64,000 nucleotides of DNA from Catonia carolina (GCA_035578175.1 JAQMRL010000001.1:376469220-376533219), one strand, 5' to 3'. Shown: positions 36,420-48,329, counted from the first letter of the stretch. Numbers and translations are program-made. Notes: generated by a model from the sequence alone, not told the origin.

Positions 36420-36744
36420 CCACCGGGTTGGTCTAGAGGTAAAGTAGTCGCCAAAATCAGCTGTTTAACAGCTGATTTTTGGAGACGAAGGTTCCTGGTT
36501 CAAATCTTAGTAAAGGTAGTACTTTTATACGGATTTGAATGCTAGACAGTTGTTACCGGTGTACTTTGATGGTTGGGGTTCAATAAACCATACTCTCTCA
36601 GGAATGATCGGCCTGAGTCTGTACAAGACTTCACCTCATTTACACGTGATACATATCATCCTCATCTCATTAGGTCATTGGGTTGCTTATTGTTCTGAAT
36701 TGAACAGATTGCAACGTACACACATTAGGGATTAGAAAAAAAAA
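36420..36744 (+). mobile_element. SINE family 1 copy with TSD
   Basis: Head CCACCGGGTTGGTCTAGAGG, B box GGTTCAAATC, body to cacattagggatta and an A-rich tail. Direct repeat TTAAATATA at 36410-36418 and 36745-36753. A-only. Confidence 0.85.
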
Positions 36745-36957
36745 TTAAATATACATAATTATATGACTGTAACTACTACTAGTATTATGAGTATGACTAA
36801 CATTTTAGTGAGCCAATAATACCCACCTAACCCTAGTGGCGAAGAGAAATCATAGACTCCCAAGTGAGAGTCTCCGCCAGCTGAATTAGAAATTTTTTGA
36901 TCAAGAGTTTGAAATTTTATATTATATAATATAGTATTTAAATAATATATTATAATA

Positions 36958-37738
36958 CCGGGTGATTTTTTAGTCCTGTTACCCAATTGTTAATGTCTGG
37001 TAATTTTTTTCTAAGAAAGGGATATTTTGTTTTGTGACACAAAGTTGGTAGCCCTACTCAACCGGTATAGATACGACAGTTTGAGTTGATTTTTCTTGAG
37101 TTGCGTAAAATTTTGTGCTGTTTCCAGTTGTGTTACGAACAGAATGTCTTTTACTCTAGAACAACGGGTTTTCATTCTTGAATAATATTTTGCTACAAAA
37201 TCGTATGCGAGTGTAAAAGAATCATTTAAAATTAAATTTTTTGGTGTTCCTCCACTCTATTCTAGTCAATTTCTAGGCTAACTAACTGATTTTTAGAGGC
37301 AGGTATTGTTTGCAGCAAAAAACGTATAGGTCGACCAACTCTCTTGACAGATAACGTTAAGAGAATGTGAAAACAAGATTGCTCAATTCTCCATGGAAAA
37401 GTTTACAAAAACTTTCCTCGCATGTTGATTTGTCATGTTCGAGTGCTCAGAAAGCTGCTAAAAAATTGAAATTGTATCCGTATCACATACGATTAGTTCT
37501 AGAGCTTCAGCCTCCAGATTTAAACAAGAGATTGTTTTAGGATAAAAGACATTCTGTTCGTAGCACGACCGGAAATGGCACAAAATTTTACACAGCTCAA
37601 GGAGAATCAACTCACACTACCATATCCATACTGGTTGAGTAGGGCTACCAACTTAGTGTCACAAAACAAAATTTATTTTTTTTAGAAAAATATTACCAGA
37701 CATTAACAATTGGGTAACAGGACTAAAAAATCACTCTG
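36958..37738 (+). mobile_element. Mariner/IS630-type HTH-only element, copy 2
   Basis: Terminal inverted repeats of about 60 bp (gtgattttttagtcctgtta ... taacaggactaaaaaatcac) bordered by TA at 36956-36957 and 37739-37740. From 37147 the plus strand reads MSFTLEQRVFILE, stop, YFATKSYASVKESF and later HTH remnants (DUF4817 type); nothing matches a DDE domain. Same internal structure as 7465-8208 in opposite orientation. Confidence 0.78.
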
Positions 37739-37799
37739 TATATAATATTTATATATAATATATAATATTATTATAATATTTATATAATATAATAGTTAA

Positions 37800-38700
37800 T
37801 AATGTTAACTATTACTTATATTCAACTGTAAATATTTTTCTTAATTAATTAATTTTTAAGAGAGATTCTTGTTGTAATTCTACTGTTTTTGTAAACAAGT
37901 GTATTTAGCATCTGGTTGTTTTCTGAAAACTACAATTTTAAAATTATTTTTATGCCAGATTTCTGAGCATTGATAATCGCTCATTTTACTCAATTTTCAG
38001 GCTTTGTTCCACATGTTAATTACTAGTTTTTTATGGAGGAAAAATACAATACATGCCCTACTTTTGAAAAACAGTTTTATGTAATTTTCTTTCTAGCAGA
38101 TTTTAGATACCTGCCTACTTGGGGGGATTTATTTTATAAACCTGATTTCACTCCAATAAATAACTACCATTAATATAAGGAACTAAAAAAATTACAGATC
38201 TGCAAAATAAAACCAATATTTATAACCAAATTTTATAAATAGTGGTTACTCATTTACAGGTTTTGAGGTATGAAGCAAAAAATTAAAACAGTGCTGTACG
38301 AAATGTCGGATTCTTGTTAATTCTTTTGTTAATAGGCAGCTAAAGCTATTGCTGTCTACCTTTTCTTAACCAAATCCTCCATTCGTCGTTCCCCTATCCG
38401 TTGAGGTTCCCTCTTGATAGGGTGTAGATTGCCATCCGGGACTTATTCCTGGAATCTTGCCATCTTGCCATTTTGTTCCGAAAACGATATCTTAGTTTTA
38501 CGTGTGTTAGGTTGCGTAGGCTTTTAACGTCACAACCCCCTAATGGAGGGCCTTTACCTCGGCCGCCCACTCTGGATCAGTCGTTTTCCAAGTACTAGTT
38601 GATTCGCTAGAGATATTTGATTTCTCTCTTACCACCCATATCGGGTACCCGGCGTTTTTGAAGAAAAATCAGATTAAAAAATATTCATTACTATTGTAAA
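37800..38700. repeat. Intron 1 block conserved between genes A and B
   Basis: Aligns over about 900 bp with 61430-62290. It includes a comparatively GC-rich part (38330-38640; 61900-62215) with shared strings such as aatggagggcctttaccttcggccgc-like and ctggatcagtcg. No ORF in either copy. It could be an old repeat that predates the duplication, or a conserved intronic element. Confidence 0.65.
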
Positions 38701-38842
38701 TTCCTTGTATACGTCTAAAATGAAAAAGATCCAAATACTGCACGATATTAAAAAAATTAAAGACGAAAGCAATTATCAAATTTATTAATTTATAAATTAT
38801 TTTATTTGTATGTAATTAACATACAGGTGTAAATAATATTAA

Positions 38843-40622
38843 CCCTTGTAGCGTTCACTACTGCTACGATAAATTAGGTTAGAAATAAATTAACACAAGT
38901 ATATTTTAGTTTTAAATGCTTTTAATTTTTAAATAAACGATTCTATATATATATATATATATATTAGATTTAACAATAAATTGACTCTACTATTTTATTT
39001 AAGATAATATCTCAGGGATTTTAATTTATTATTATTATTTGAGTATAAAAATTTTATTTTAATGCAACAATGAAAATCTTAAACTAAACAAAATTACAAC
39101 TAAATCTTTGATTTTAGTTAAATTGAATACTGGTCTTTTATTAATTAGTTATTAAAATTTTATAGATAATTTATAAATGTTGTTTGTCGATCATACCGGT
39201 TGTTTAATTTACGAAGTTTGCTGAAGTAATTGTATTGTTGAGTGTATGAATATGGCGTCCTAATAGTATTCGAATTCTTGAAATTTTATATTGACTTTTT
39301 TTTAAATAAATTTTGAAAGTTCGTGTTAAATAAATGATAATTATTGTTTCTTACTTGATACTCTGTTCATTTGAATATAATATATTAGTCTTCTTTTAAA
39401 TTTTACTTTATATTTTAACTTTTAATCGGAGCTCGTTGTCGTGTGGCCATCTCATAGATCGTCTCGTCCGCACCGACGCTTTGGCCGGATCTTAATTTCA
39501 TCACGTTAGATTTTAAAATTTGATTAATAAATTTTGATTGTTCATAAAAATTCAAATTATTGTTTTAAACGACGTTATTTATTTTATTATAATTATTCAC
39601 ATCACTCATTTAATTGTTCATCTCCGTTTTTGATTCTTTAATTATTTTTAACAATACACAATTTAGTTACACTTTTGACTCACGCAATCTTGATTTGAAT
39701 CTCGCTGTTGTTTAAATATAATCATATAAATTTTATCAATATCGACGATTAACTGGTATGAATAATTAAATATAGAATATAATTTAGATTATGCCAGTAT
39801 TATTAATTTACAAAATTTATTCATATTATTAAAAGAAATATTATAAATATATACCAAGTATTTCTTGATAATAGTTTTACATGTTATTAAAAATGTAGTG
39901 GCTAAACTGATCTAGCGACCGTGACCACTTATCCAAATATAGGTCAATGTCATGCTACACCCTAGAGCCAGTAATCGTCGATTTTGAGACGATGTTACCG
40001 CTTCTTGAACCGGTCGCGGCGCAAAATCGGATTTGCTTCATAGCATTGCGATGTTATCGTTTTAGTTTTAAATTAATCTACAGACAGCGTTGCTATTTTG
40101 TACAATAGTCAAGTAATGTATAAAGTAAATTTTTACGTATAATACAATAGTTTTAGTTGCATATTCTGCCTGTGTTTCTCTGTTTAAAGAACGCTATCCT
40201 AGAGCTAAATTTGGTTATTTCTTGGTTTACACGATGTGTTTTTGTATATATTTTCTTCAGTTTTGAACTTAGAATCTTGTTTTTTGTTTTAATTTGAAAT
40301 AAACATTATAAGTAACGATTCGCATGTAATGAATTTTGAAAGTAGGGCGTAAGAAAGTTTTAAACAGTAGTGTCACCTGAAATTTTAGAAAAATATTTGT
40401 CTAAAAATTATTTTCAAATAGCTTCAGCATCCCTAATTGTCAGATTAAAATTTCAATAATGTATTTATTTTATTTCCTAAGTTTTCTTGTTATGTATTTC
40501 GATTAGTCACTTGATAAGGTTTGTGATTTAAAGCAAATTTTTAATGATTTCTTTACGGTTCGTTGACCCAGGTGCTAGAAATTTTCTGCCGGTCTAGAAA
40601 CATGTTATTGCCGGCTATAGGG
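38843..40622. mobile_element. Possible piggyBac-type non-autonomous element
   Basis: Bounded by TTAA on both sides (38839-38842; 40623-40626) with ends CCCTTGTAGC and, in reverse complement, CCCTATAGCC. 1.78 kb, no ORF, absent from gene B. Only about 10 bp of inverted termini, so tentative. Confidence 0.4.
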
Positions 40623-40950
40623 TTAATAAAGTAAAAAAAACCTCTGTACGTATTCATCATGAGAAAGAAACTCGCCGATTAATACCTTTGCTTCATACAT
40701 TGCTTCATACCAATCATAATTTTAGTGTTTCCTCGTATAGTTAAGTGGTTAATATAGTTTCTATAAAATTAAATTTAAACTGCTTTCGTCACAACTTTGA
40801 ATTTAAGAAAAAGCTACATGGAATTACAACATTTATAATTATTTTCTAAAATTAATTTATTTCGTTTTACTGTATTTTATGGAAGGACTGATTAATGCTT
40901 ACGTAGTTGTATCGTAAATATACTCGTACTTGTAGATACAAGGAACTCAC

Positions 40951-41104
40951 CTGACCCTGGTATTTTTCTTGCTATTGAAATTCCCTGGTTAAAGTAATTT
41001 GTCTGTTTAGGTTGTTCAGTTAGTGTTTCTGTGACTTCTGACGAATTAAGACCAGATATTGTAATTAATAATAGACCTATCAGTGATGAAAGTAAATACT
41101 TCAT
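40951..41104 (-). CDS. Gene A exon 1 (signal peptide)
   Basis: First coding exon, 51 codons plus one base, ending at donor GTGAGT (40945-40950). It begins MKYLLSSLIGLLLITISG, a textbook signal peptide with one basic residue and a hydrophobic core, then a short Ser/Thr/Glu-rich linker (LNSSEVTETLTEQ) and an amphipathic segment ending ARKIPGS. The start was chosen because it precedes the signal peptide and is conserved in gene B. The product should enter the secretory pathway. Confidence 0.85.
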
Positions 41105-41220
41105 TGTCTGCGGTATTAGTTACTTTACACCTGTGAAAGAATTTATAATGTTAAAAATAATCCAATTTTTATTGGAAAAAGGATTAAAATATTTTTTAAA
41201 AAGATATCTTAAGATGAGTT
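41105..41220 (-). promoter_or_regulatory. Putative promoter or 5' splice region of gene A
   Basis: The 45 nt before the gene A start codon are almost identical to those of gene B. They contain TATAAAT (41141-41147, minus strand) directly followed by ttctttcacag and gtgtaaag. Two readings fit: a TATA box about 45 nt upstream of the ATG with a very short 5'UTR, or a 3' splice acceptor (ttctttcacag) of an upstream non-coding exon. Transcript data would decide. Confidence 0.4.
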
Positions 41221-41600
41221 AAGGCAGGAGTCATTAAATCCTTTTAACATAAAGGTATTGTGATACTGGTTAGTTTTATATACCGTTTATGTAAGGTTGA
41301 TTTTAATGCACTGTATACAAAATAAATTTATGTTCATTGTATGCCTTTTTAATTAGATAGCCTAATGAAACCTCTTGAGTAGCATTAAAACTTAACTTAT
41401 TCAATAAACACAGAATATACTCGTAAATCATGATACTAAGCCAAGATATTAGATACTAAATGATACCATGATACATAATATTACAGTGGCCTCTCTCTCA
41501 AACCGATTTTTCCAACTCTTAACCAATTCTTAACCAATGAGGTAGTTTTTTTAGCCCATTCTCTAATCTGTTTTTGTTTACCTTTAGGTTTTTAGTTTAC
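41221..41600. other. Upstream flank of gene A
   Basis: Homologous to unit B in part to about 41430 (shared acttattcaataaacacagaatatac); after that, spacer. Confidence 0.5.
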
Positions 41601-41604
41601 TCAG

Positions 41605-41705
41605 GACCCACCTGGGTTGGTCTAGCGGTAAAGTTGTCGCCGCCAGTCAGTTGCTTAACAGCGAATTTCCGGAGACGAAGGTTCCGTGTTTCAACCTATA
41701 GTTGT
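41605..41705 (+). mobile_element. SINE family 1 head fragment
   Basis: cacctgggttggtctagcgg, then gagacgaaggttccgtgttt; 3'-truncated. Confidence 0.7.
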
Positions 41706-42349
41706 TTACACGTTCAGTGACACAAGGGAACAGTATGGACAGTGTATTTCTTATGGGGCTCTGACTGCTACTAGCACATACACAAACATCGGCTTTGTAG
41801 ATCAATCAATGCCATCATAACCAATAATATTCCCCTCCTACGCCCCGCAACGTTAACAAACCTTTATAATGTAGTCTGTATTAACACTATAAGTTTATAC
41901 GTAACTTCATAAATGCGGATTCCAAATGTGAAAAAAGTTTTTTCGATATCTGTACTGGGAAAGAATTTTAAGGTTTGTAACAACCAATTGCGTCATTTGT
42001 TTATGTTTATCACGCAGTGTTTAGAAAGTTTGGTTGGGAATGTGGAAAAAGCATTAGTAGGTCTGCAGTAAATTAGATAAGATATTCATTTTAACCCCAC
42101 CCTTCACTCCCACCAATAGAAGAAAACAATATTTTTACAGTTTTTTTATTTTTTACAATTCATTAAACATTCTACATAATACATTTTTTCTGTTAAGCAA
42201 AAATTGAATCGTAATAATTCTACCTTAAAAAATTCGTGTTCTATAGAGGTTTAAAAAATGTATTTATATACGCATTCAGATGCCTTTCAATTGATGTTTT
42301 TAGTTGCACTAATAGCAGTGACAATCCCTATAAGATCCATTATGACAAC
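41706..42349. other. Spacer, no gene seen
   Basis: No ORF or repeat recognised. Confidence 0.5.
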
Positions 42350-42580
42350 CGAACGTGCAAATGACTATAGTAAAGGTAGTTTACATAGATTTGAATACTA
42401 GAAAGTGTAATTTGATGGTTGAGAATCAATAAACCTCTCAGGAATGGTCGACCTGGGTCTGTATAAGACTATATCTTATTTACAGATCACATTATTCTCA
42501 TCTCATTGGGTCATCGGGTTGTTAAATGATCTTAAATTGAACAGGTTACAAATACACACATTAAGGATTAAAAAAATAAA
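42350..42580 (+). mobile_element. SINE family 1 body and 3' fragment
   Basis: Starts within the B-box region (agtaaaggtag) and continues to aatacacacattaaggatta. Head missing. Confidence 0.7.
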
Positions 42581-42711
42581 AAGTTTGCTAAGGTAATTAA
42601 TGAACCCGACGACTCAGGATTGCAATCAGCTGTTAACCAACGAAGCTATCGGGCCGGACAGGTACATTTTTTTTATATATAGCCTCACATGCTAAAAACA
42701 GCCCTCCAATA

Positions 42712-44612
42712 ACACTGGTCTGCATCAAAAATTCCCCTTGAACTTTAATAGGTGATCTATATGTATTTTGACCCCCTGAATCCGAATCTGACCTCCGTTT
42801 TGCTCCATCACCCACCATTTTTAGGGGGTGGGCCACTCACCCTTATTTGGGAAATTTCAACTTTTTATCAGTCTGGTGTAACTATGAAATGAAATTGTGC
42901 AGTTGTATCTCGTTTTTATGGTACTTCAAGACCTACCTAACACTGAAAGAGTACAATGAGAGAGTATTGATGTATTGATACATTTAGTGCATTTTTACTT
43001 ATACAATTTTTCTGGTCCAAGATACTTGTCATCGAATACATATACTTAAAGAGAGTGGTATTACTTGGAGGTAGCTTTTCTCTTGTACTGATCTCTGGGA
43101 GTTTCAAGCAAAAGTAACCAGCAATAGTCTACTAATATACTTAAGTTCCACTTCCCAGAGAACAGTTTTTTGAAGAGTGCAATGTCTTGATGAAACCTTT
43201 CTCCGTGTGCATCGTAAACTACTTCCAAGTTTTCTGGGAAAAAGTCCAAATGCGCGTGTAAAAGGTGCAATTTTAATAACATGTTGCAACCCCTCAACTC
43301 ATATACAGATTCTCATATGCAATTCTTCGACAAGTTCAACATAATTTTCATTTTTGTTAAATCCTGAAAAATTTTTACACACGTCCTTAAATGCAGCACA
43401 AGCTCTTTTTTTCTTTTCAATTTAAGTGATTGATGGTCACTGAATCTTTAAAAAGCTCTCTAATTTGTGGACCAACAAAAATTCCCTCTTTAATTTTTGC
43501 TTCACCCAAACGTAGAAATTTGCTCTTCAAATACTGGAATCCATCTCCTGTTTTATCGATAGCTTTCACGAACTGTTTAATCAAACTGAGTTTGATACGC
43601 AAAGGATGCAAAAATATCTTTTCACTCGAAACTAAAGGCTCATTGGCAACAGTGTTTTGATCAGGAACTAAACTTTCACACGAGGGCCAATTTCGAACAG
43701 TATAATTTTTATCGCGAGCTTGCTATCCCACTCACACAGAAAGCAACAATGTTTGGTGTATACCGATTAAAGTCCTGTAAGTAAAGCCACAACCTTAAAA
43801 TCAGCATAGTGCTTCAGGGGATGATCTTTATAACCAATTTTTTCAAGGATACGGCTGATATTTTTGTATGTCTCATTCATGTTGACCGTGTATGCAACCA
43901 GAACTGAGGGCAAATCATTATCATTTGCTAACAAAACAGCTTTTAAACTGGTTTTAGATGAGTCGATGAATAGGAGCCAATTTTTTGGATCATCGGCATG
44001 TTACGTTAAATCACTAATCCATTTACATTATTGCAGTACAGTAAGTCACCATCCCCCGAAAACAATCATTTAAACGAATCTAGCCGGGATCTAGAAACAG
44101 AAATGTTCACTTCTTTTTCCAAGAGGTTCCATTGCTGAAGCTGAGACCCGAGCAGTTAGGCTTTAGTTTTTGGGAGGTTTAAATCCCGGATGAGATCATT
44201 AAGCTCCTCTTGTGTGACAAGATGAGGCTCTAAGCGTAAAAAATGTACTGAAAACGTTTAATCGTCGCTAAGCTTATCACTTGGCCCGGCTTCCCACCCT
44301 GCTACACCTCTGAACTAATGGTGATGTCACCCCTCCCCCTACGGTCTTCATGCATAAATGTGTGTACACTGAGATAACATTTTCTATGGAGGGGAGGATG
44401 GGGTACTTACAACATCACCCCATCCCTCGCTTTATTAGGAATAACCGCTTTTAGGTGTTTTTTTTTGAGAATTTCGGGGGGGCGCCCCCCTCAAAAACGG
44501 TGGGTGATAGAGAGAAACGAAGGTCAAATCTGGATTCAGGGGGTCAAGATACATAAGAATCACCCATCAAAGTCCAAGGGGAATTTTTTTAATTTTTTTT
44601 GCAGACCAGTGT
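42712..44612 (-). mobile_element. TIR element carrying an HGERFHQDI-type ORF
   Basis: A 1.9-kb element with inverted repeats of about 130-140 bp (42712-42840; 44470-44612), ends ACACTGGTCTGC / GCAGACCAGTGT, flanked by AATA (42708-42711; 44613-44616). Inside, on the minus strand, lies a broken ORF of a family found in many invertebrate genomes, recognised by HGERFHQDI. A DNA-transposon-like architecture around this ORF is visible directly. Confidence 0.8.
43061..44190 (-). pseudogene. Decayed HGERFHQDI-family protein
   Basis: Read on the minus strand from about 44190: RDLNLPKTKA, LLGSQLQQWNLLEKEV, YCNNVNGLVIYL, then HPLRIKLSLIKQFVKAIDKT (43611), EAKIKEGIFVGPQIRELFKD, and finally CNMLLKLHLLHAHLDFFPEN with HGERFHQDIALFKKLFSGKW (43297-43061). 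Frames change and stops interrupt; about 40 residues seem missing between the IRELFKD and CNMLLKLHLLH parts. Biochemical function of the family is not known to me; the context here suggests transposition. Confidence 0.75.
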
Positions 44613-44982
44613 AATATGCTGAACAGCAGAAAACTTCAAATCTAGTCGATGTTCTGTATCTGAAAAGTGTATTTAAAGAGTATCATGGAATCAAAGAAGA
44701 GTGATTTGTTTCTCGTGGTCGACAGGGTTTTGTTATGTACTTACAAAATACAGTTGTTTTAGTTCCACTGTGGCGTATAATATTCTTATGTGTACTGTTT
44801 TTTTTATATAATACGCTGTAATATTTTATTTCATTTAACGTGTCGACACGGCAGATGCGAAATTAAGTTCTGTAAGTCATTAACATACAATATATAGTCG
44901 TAAACAGTACAATATAATTTTAGCCTATGTTTAATCTACATTATGTTCTTAATTTCAAAATCCAAAATGGGTTAGGCCTATT
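44613..44982. other. Spacer, no gene seen
   Basis: AT-rich, no ORF. Confidence 0.5.
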
Positions 44983-45500
44983 CAGTGGTTCTAAACCTTT
45001 TTTCAGTTGCGTAGCCCTTATCGAAATATTTTCGTGAATTGTACCCCTGGATTAGATTCTAGTCTAGAGGAAATAATACAAAATCAAATTTGGGGTCAGA
45101 ATAAAAACAAATTAAAATATTATGAGTACTATATTTTGTGATTATGTTTTAGCACTACAATATTAATAAAAAATACTTTTAACTAAAAATATTTTAAAAT
45201 GGTTTAAAACTTGTTGTCCATTAGTTTTATAATTTTATAAAAAATAAATTTTTGAAAAATGCAAACACTTCACTTCTTTTACTTGCCCATTATTGGGAGG
45301 CCTGTCTTTGCTTTGCTGCGCACAGTTTTTTGAAGTTGGGCTCAAAAAAGCCAAGTACAGTCTCATATCCGGGGCAGCACCTAACTTGTTTCTGTATTTG
45401 TTTTTTTATGAAATTGTAGGATGAAAAAGCTCTTTCCACCAATACAGTGGATGGAAAAGGCAACAAAACCTTCATTGCCAGGTCAGATATTTATGTTCTT
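44983..45500 (-). mobile_element. hAT transposon 3' remnant
   Basis: Terminal sequence CAGTGGTTCTAAACCTTTTT at 44983 is a typical hAT inverted repeat. The minus-strand frame 45475-45290 reads LLPFPSTVLVERAFSS and later YETVLGFFEPNFKKL, matching the C-terminal dimerisation region of hAT transposases (VERAFS motif). The upstream transposase body and other terminus are gone. Confidence 0.75.
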
Positions 45501-45696
45501 ATTCACCGTTGAGATCAAACCAAAAGCTAATGACATGTTTTATCTTGAAAGTTGATTTCAATGCAGCCTAATTTTAATCCCAGGGAAATATATTATCTAT
45601 TAACTAACATGCATGTTCACGAACATTTTAGTAAAAACTTTTGCAATATCAGGTGTAGGTTTAGCTGCTCTTTATCCCTTTCCCGATTCGATATAC

Positions 45697-45820
45697 CTCG
45701 CCTCTCATCATGCGGTCTTGGGTTCGAATCCCGTTCAGGCACGGTATATTTTCATACGTTACAAAAAAATCATTTCATCCTTCAGTAATTGCAGGACAGT
45801 CGGAAATTAAACAAATAAAA
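45697..45820 (+). mobile_element. SINE family 2, 5'-truncated, with TSD
   Basis: Starts ctcgcctctcatcatgcggt, B box GGGTTCGAATCCC, ends in ttaaacaaataaaa. Direct repeat GATTCGATATAC (45685-45696; 45821-45832). Full-length relative at 61053-61220. Confidence 0.85.
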
Positions 45821-45832
45821 GATTCGATATAC

Positions 45833-46239
45833 TTACTTGGACTTTGTCAATTGATCTATGAGCGGTAAAAAAGGTTTATATTGTTATCTGAAGGATCAAC
45901 GCTCTTGCTCTTTCTTTCTGCTTTACAATTTTAAAAAAATGCAGATCAGCCCCCGTTTCATCCGCTGCCTTGTTGATTTAATCCGCTCTTCATTGGAGTC
46001 AAATTCTTGTAAAATTATCATTCCTTAGAATCGGCTAAAGCCTTTTAGTATCAAAGAATTAGTAATTGTGTCTGAAATTTTCGTTGGTCATCTTGGATCC
46101 TATGTAGCCTATATGTATAAGCTTTAAAATTTGTTACAAACAGGTTAAGTAAGTTATAATATGCATATTTTAGTTTTTTAATTGGCAATAATTTTGTTTG
46201 CCCATAAATGTCAGATGGAGAGTTAAATTATTTGAACTC
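45833..46239. other. Spacer, no gene seen
   Basis: AT-rich, no ORF. Confidence 0.5.
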
Positions 46240-46600
46240 TATCTGCTAGTTTCAGGGCTGCAAAAAATAGTTTAGTTTCTTATTACATGGTCAGCCAATT
46301 TTATGACTGAAGCATTTAAGAACAGAAGAGGCAGAGGTGTAAAAGTCACTAGTCACAGTTATCTCTTCTGAGAGTAATGAATTTCATTATACAGTCAGAC
46401 CCTGTGGTGAATGAAGTGAAGATATCATTTGCAGAGTGGAAAGTAGATGTCTTTTAGAGAGACTGGCATGCTGATAAGCATTTTTTCTACTCAGTGAGGA
46501 ATGCACTGGTAAACCCTCTCACTCCTCGTTTTACTTAGTAAAGCCTATAGAGGTTCAAACCAGCATTTCGGCTGATGACTTAAACAACAACAACAATATG
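46240..46600 (+). mobile_element. SINE family 4 copy
   Basis: Plus-orientation copy from about gctagtttcagggctgc to the (AAC)n tail aacaacaacaacaa at 46583-46596. Confidence 0.75.
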
Positions 46601-47034
46601 GTCATGTGATACACGATTTCCATGTCTCAAATTCAGAAGTTTCCAGATTTCATGAACACTGGTTTAATCAAAACTGTGGCGTCAAAATTGAAACTATCAA
46701 TTGTGCAGTTAAAGAGTGGTGCACTTTAGGGAGCACCTGATAGTATTGTTCAAGTAAATGACGATTGAAATATTAACGATGTCATTTTCTATGTTTTTCC
46801 TCATTAAAACCATTAGTGATTTAAATAATTTTGAGCTATTATTTTTATGAGCTATAATTTTTGGTAGTCATAAGTAATTTAGGCCACTAGCTCAAAATTA
46901 TTAGCGTTATTATAAATTAGTAGCGTTATTAATATAACGCTCAAAAATCTACAAAATATTCTCTTCGGCTGGAACTAATATAACGATTTAATGTACAAGT
47001 AAATACTACTTTATATGACTGATACAATAAAAAA
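46601..47034. other. Spacer with short inverted repeats
   Basis: ttattagcgttat and related phrases recur around 46795-46935, forming small palindromes. No ORF. Confidence 0.45.
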
Positions 47035-47420
47035 TTTATTAGGTCGTCAGACAAAAGACTGGTTTGAACCCTTAGCTAGAGGCTTTTCAAAGAAAAGCAA
47101 GTGAAGTGGTTTACCATGCCTTCCTAACTGAGTGTAAAAGTATGCTTATCAGTATCCCAGGTCCTCCGCAAAGCATCTGATTTCCACCTTGCAAATAACA
47201 CCTTCACTTTATTCATCACAGGGTCTGGCTGTATATTGAAATTCATTTCTCTCAGAGGAGACAACTCTGACTAGTGTCTTTTACATCTCTACCTCTTCTG
47301 TTCTTAAATGCTTCAGTCATTTAATTGACTGACCATCTGATAAGATAGAGAACTATTTTTTGTAGCCCTGGAACTAGCAGATCAAGTGAAAATAATTTAA
47401 CAATACACCTGGATCTTATG
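47035..47420 (-). mobile_element. SINE family 4 copy
   Basis: Same orientation as the 6621 copy: aggtcgtcagacaaaagac to cacctggatcttatgg. Diverged. Confidence 0.75.
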
Positions 47421-48325
47421 GACAAAATAAGTAGCCTAGTAAAATTAATTATTCGCATAATTCATCTTTAATATTAATCATATTTATATTGTCATATACT
47501 GAGAAATAAAAGTCTGTCTTATTTAATGAACTTAAAAATTGTTTGTTTCTTACCTGTTATAAACTGAAGAAAGATAATCCAATTTCAGTAGAATGCTGAT
47601 ATTAATATAATTCACAAAATAACATAGTCTACATAAATTTGATTGACAAAAAACATTTTGTTGCACCGGAAAAGACAGAATACAAAAAAATGTATTTGTA
47701 CGCGGTTGCAAGTAATTTTTGTTCTAGTTCACGTCACACGTCATCTGTTTCATCTGTTGAATGGAGAAATCGTGTTTTAACGTTGTGATTTGTATCATGT
47801 TATTAATTATTAGACGGTATAATTGAGGTTATATAAACACCGTTTCTTAAAATATATTTTATTTAATTAGATAATACCGTAACAGCACATTAGGTGTTAT
47901 ATAAATTAATTTAATCTAATTTGTATTAAAAATTTTGTATTTAACTTAATCCATTAATTGAATGTTTGTTAATTTTAATTTTATTTATTGTTTCTTAGTT
48001 TAATAATAATTATCATATTATTGTAAGATACGGTATAATATGACATGTTTGTGACACGTTTTTAATAGCATATCATTTTTTTACAAAATGGCTAATAACG
48101 GAGATCGTAGTGGGTTTTTGTTTACCCTCCCCTGTGAACATCCCGACCTATCAGTAATGAACTTAACATGAAACAGATAATATGTGCAGGGACCAAAACA
48201 GTCCAATATTGTTTAAATAATAAAAATTTTTAAAATGCGTAAGCAAATTAATACTCTACGAATACAATTATGTATGTCATATTTTTCGCATCAACAGCTT
48301 GGTACTTGGCGATTATTGCGGGTTA
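47421..48325. other. Spacer, no gene seen
   Basis: Very AT-rich. No ORF. Confidence 0.5.
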
Positions 48326-48329
48326 TGTA

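Larger units (their letters stand above)
8443..41104 (-). other. Gene A span: four-exon secreted-protein gene
   Basis: Span of the first of two tandem paralogues, from start codon to stop codon on the minus strand. Exons are 41104-40951 (154 nt), 35696-35547 (150 nt), 20038-19928 (111 nt) and 8966-8443 (524 nt). Every internal junction has GT/AG sites and all three introns are phase 1. The joined reading frame is 939 nt, 312 residues plus stop, with no internal stop. Introns are about 5.3, 15.5 and 11.0 kb and are full of transposable elements. The matching gene B at 52985-63800 has the same structure, which is the strongest support for the model. Function is unknown. The product has a signal peptide and six cysteines (residues 80, 89, 151, 163, 181, 204), so it is probably secreted and disulphide-bonded. 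UTR exons were not identified. Confidence 0.85.
6120..41430 (-). repeat. Segmental duplication, unit A
   Basis: About 35 kb that align in order with unit B: 3' flank (6130-6620 and 7029-7450), exon 4, start of intron 3 (8967-9070), mariner remnant, exon 3, intron 2 parts (20040-23715 minus HINE-like insertions), exon 2, intron 1 blocks (35700-36200, 37800-38700), exon 1 and upstream sequence to about 41430. The rest is A-only, mostly transposable elements, including one block of about 11.7 kb (23716-35445) absent from B. Confidence 0.85.

Noticed and set aside
43430..44073. Plus-strand ORFs opposite the HGERFHQDI pseudogene
   Set aside because: Antisense shadows; the recognisable protein family is on the minus strand.
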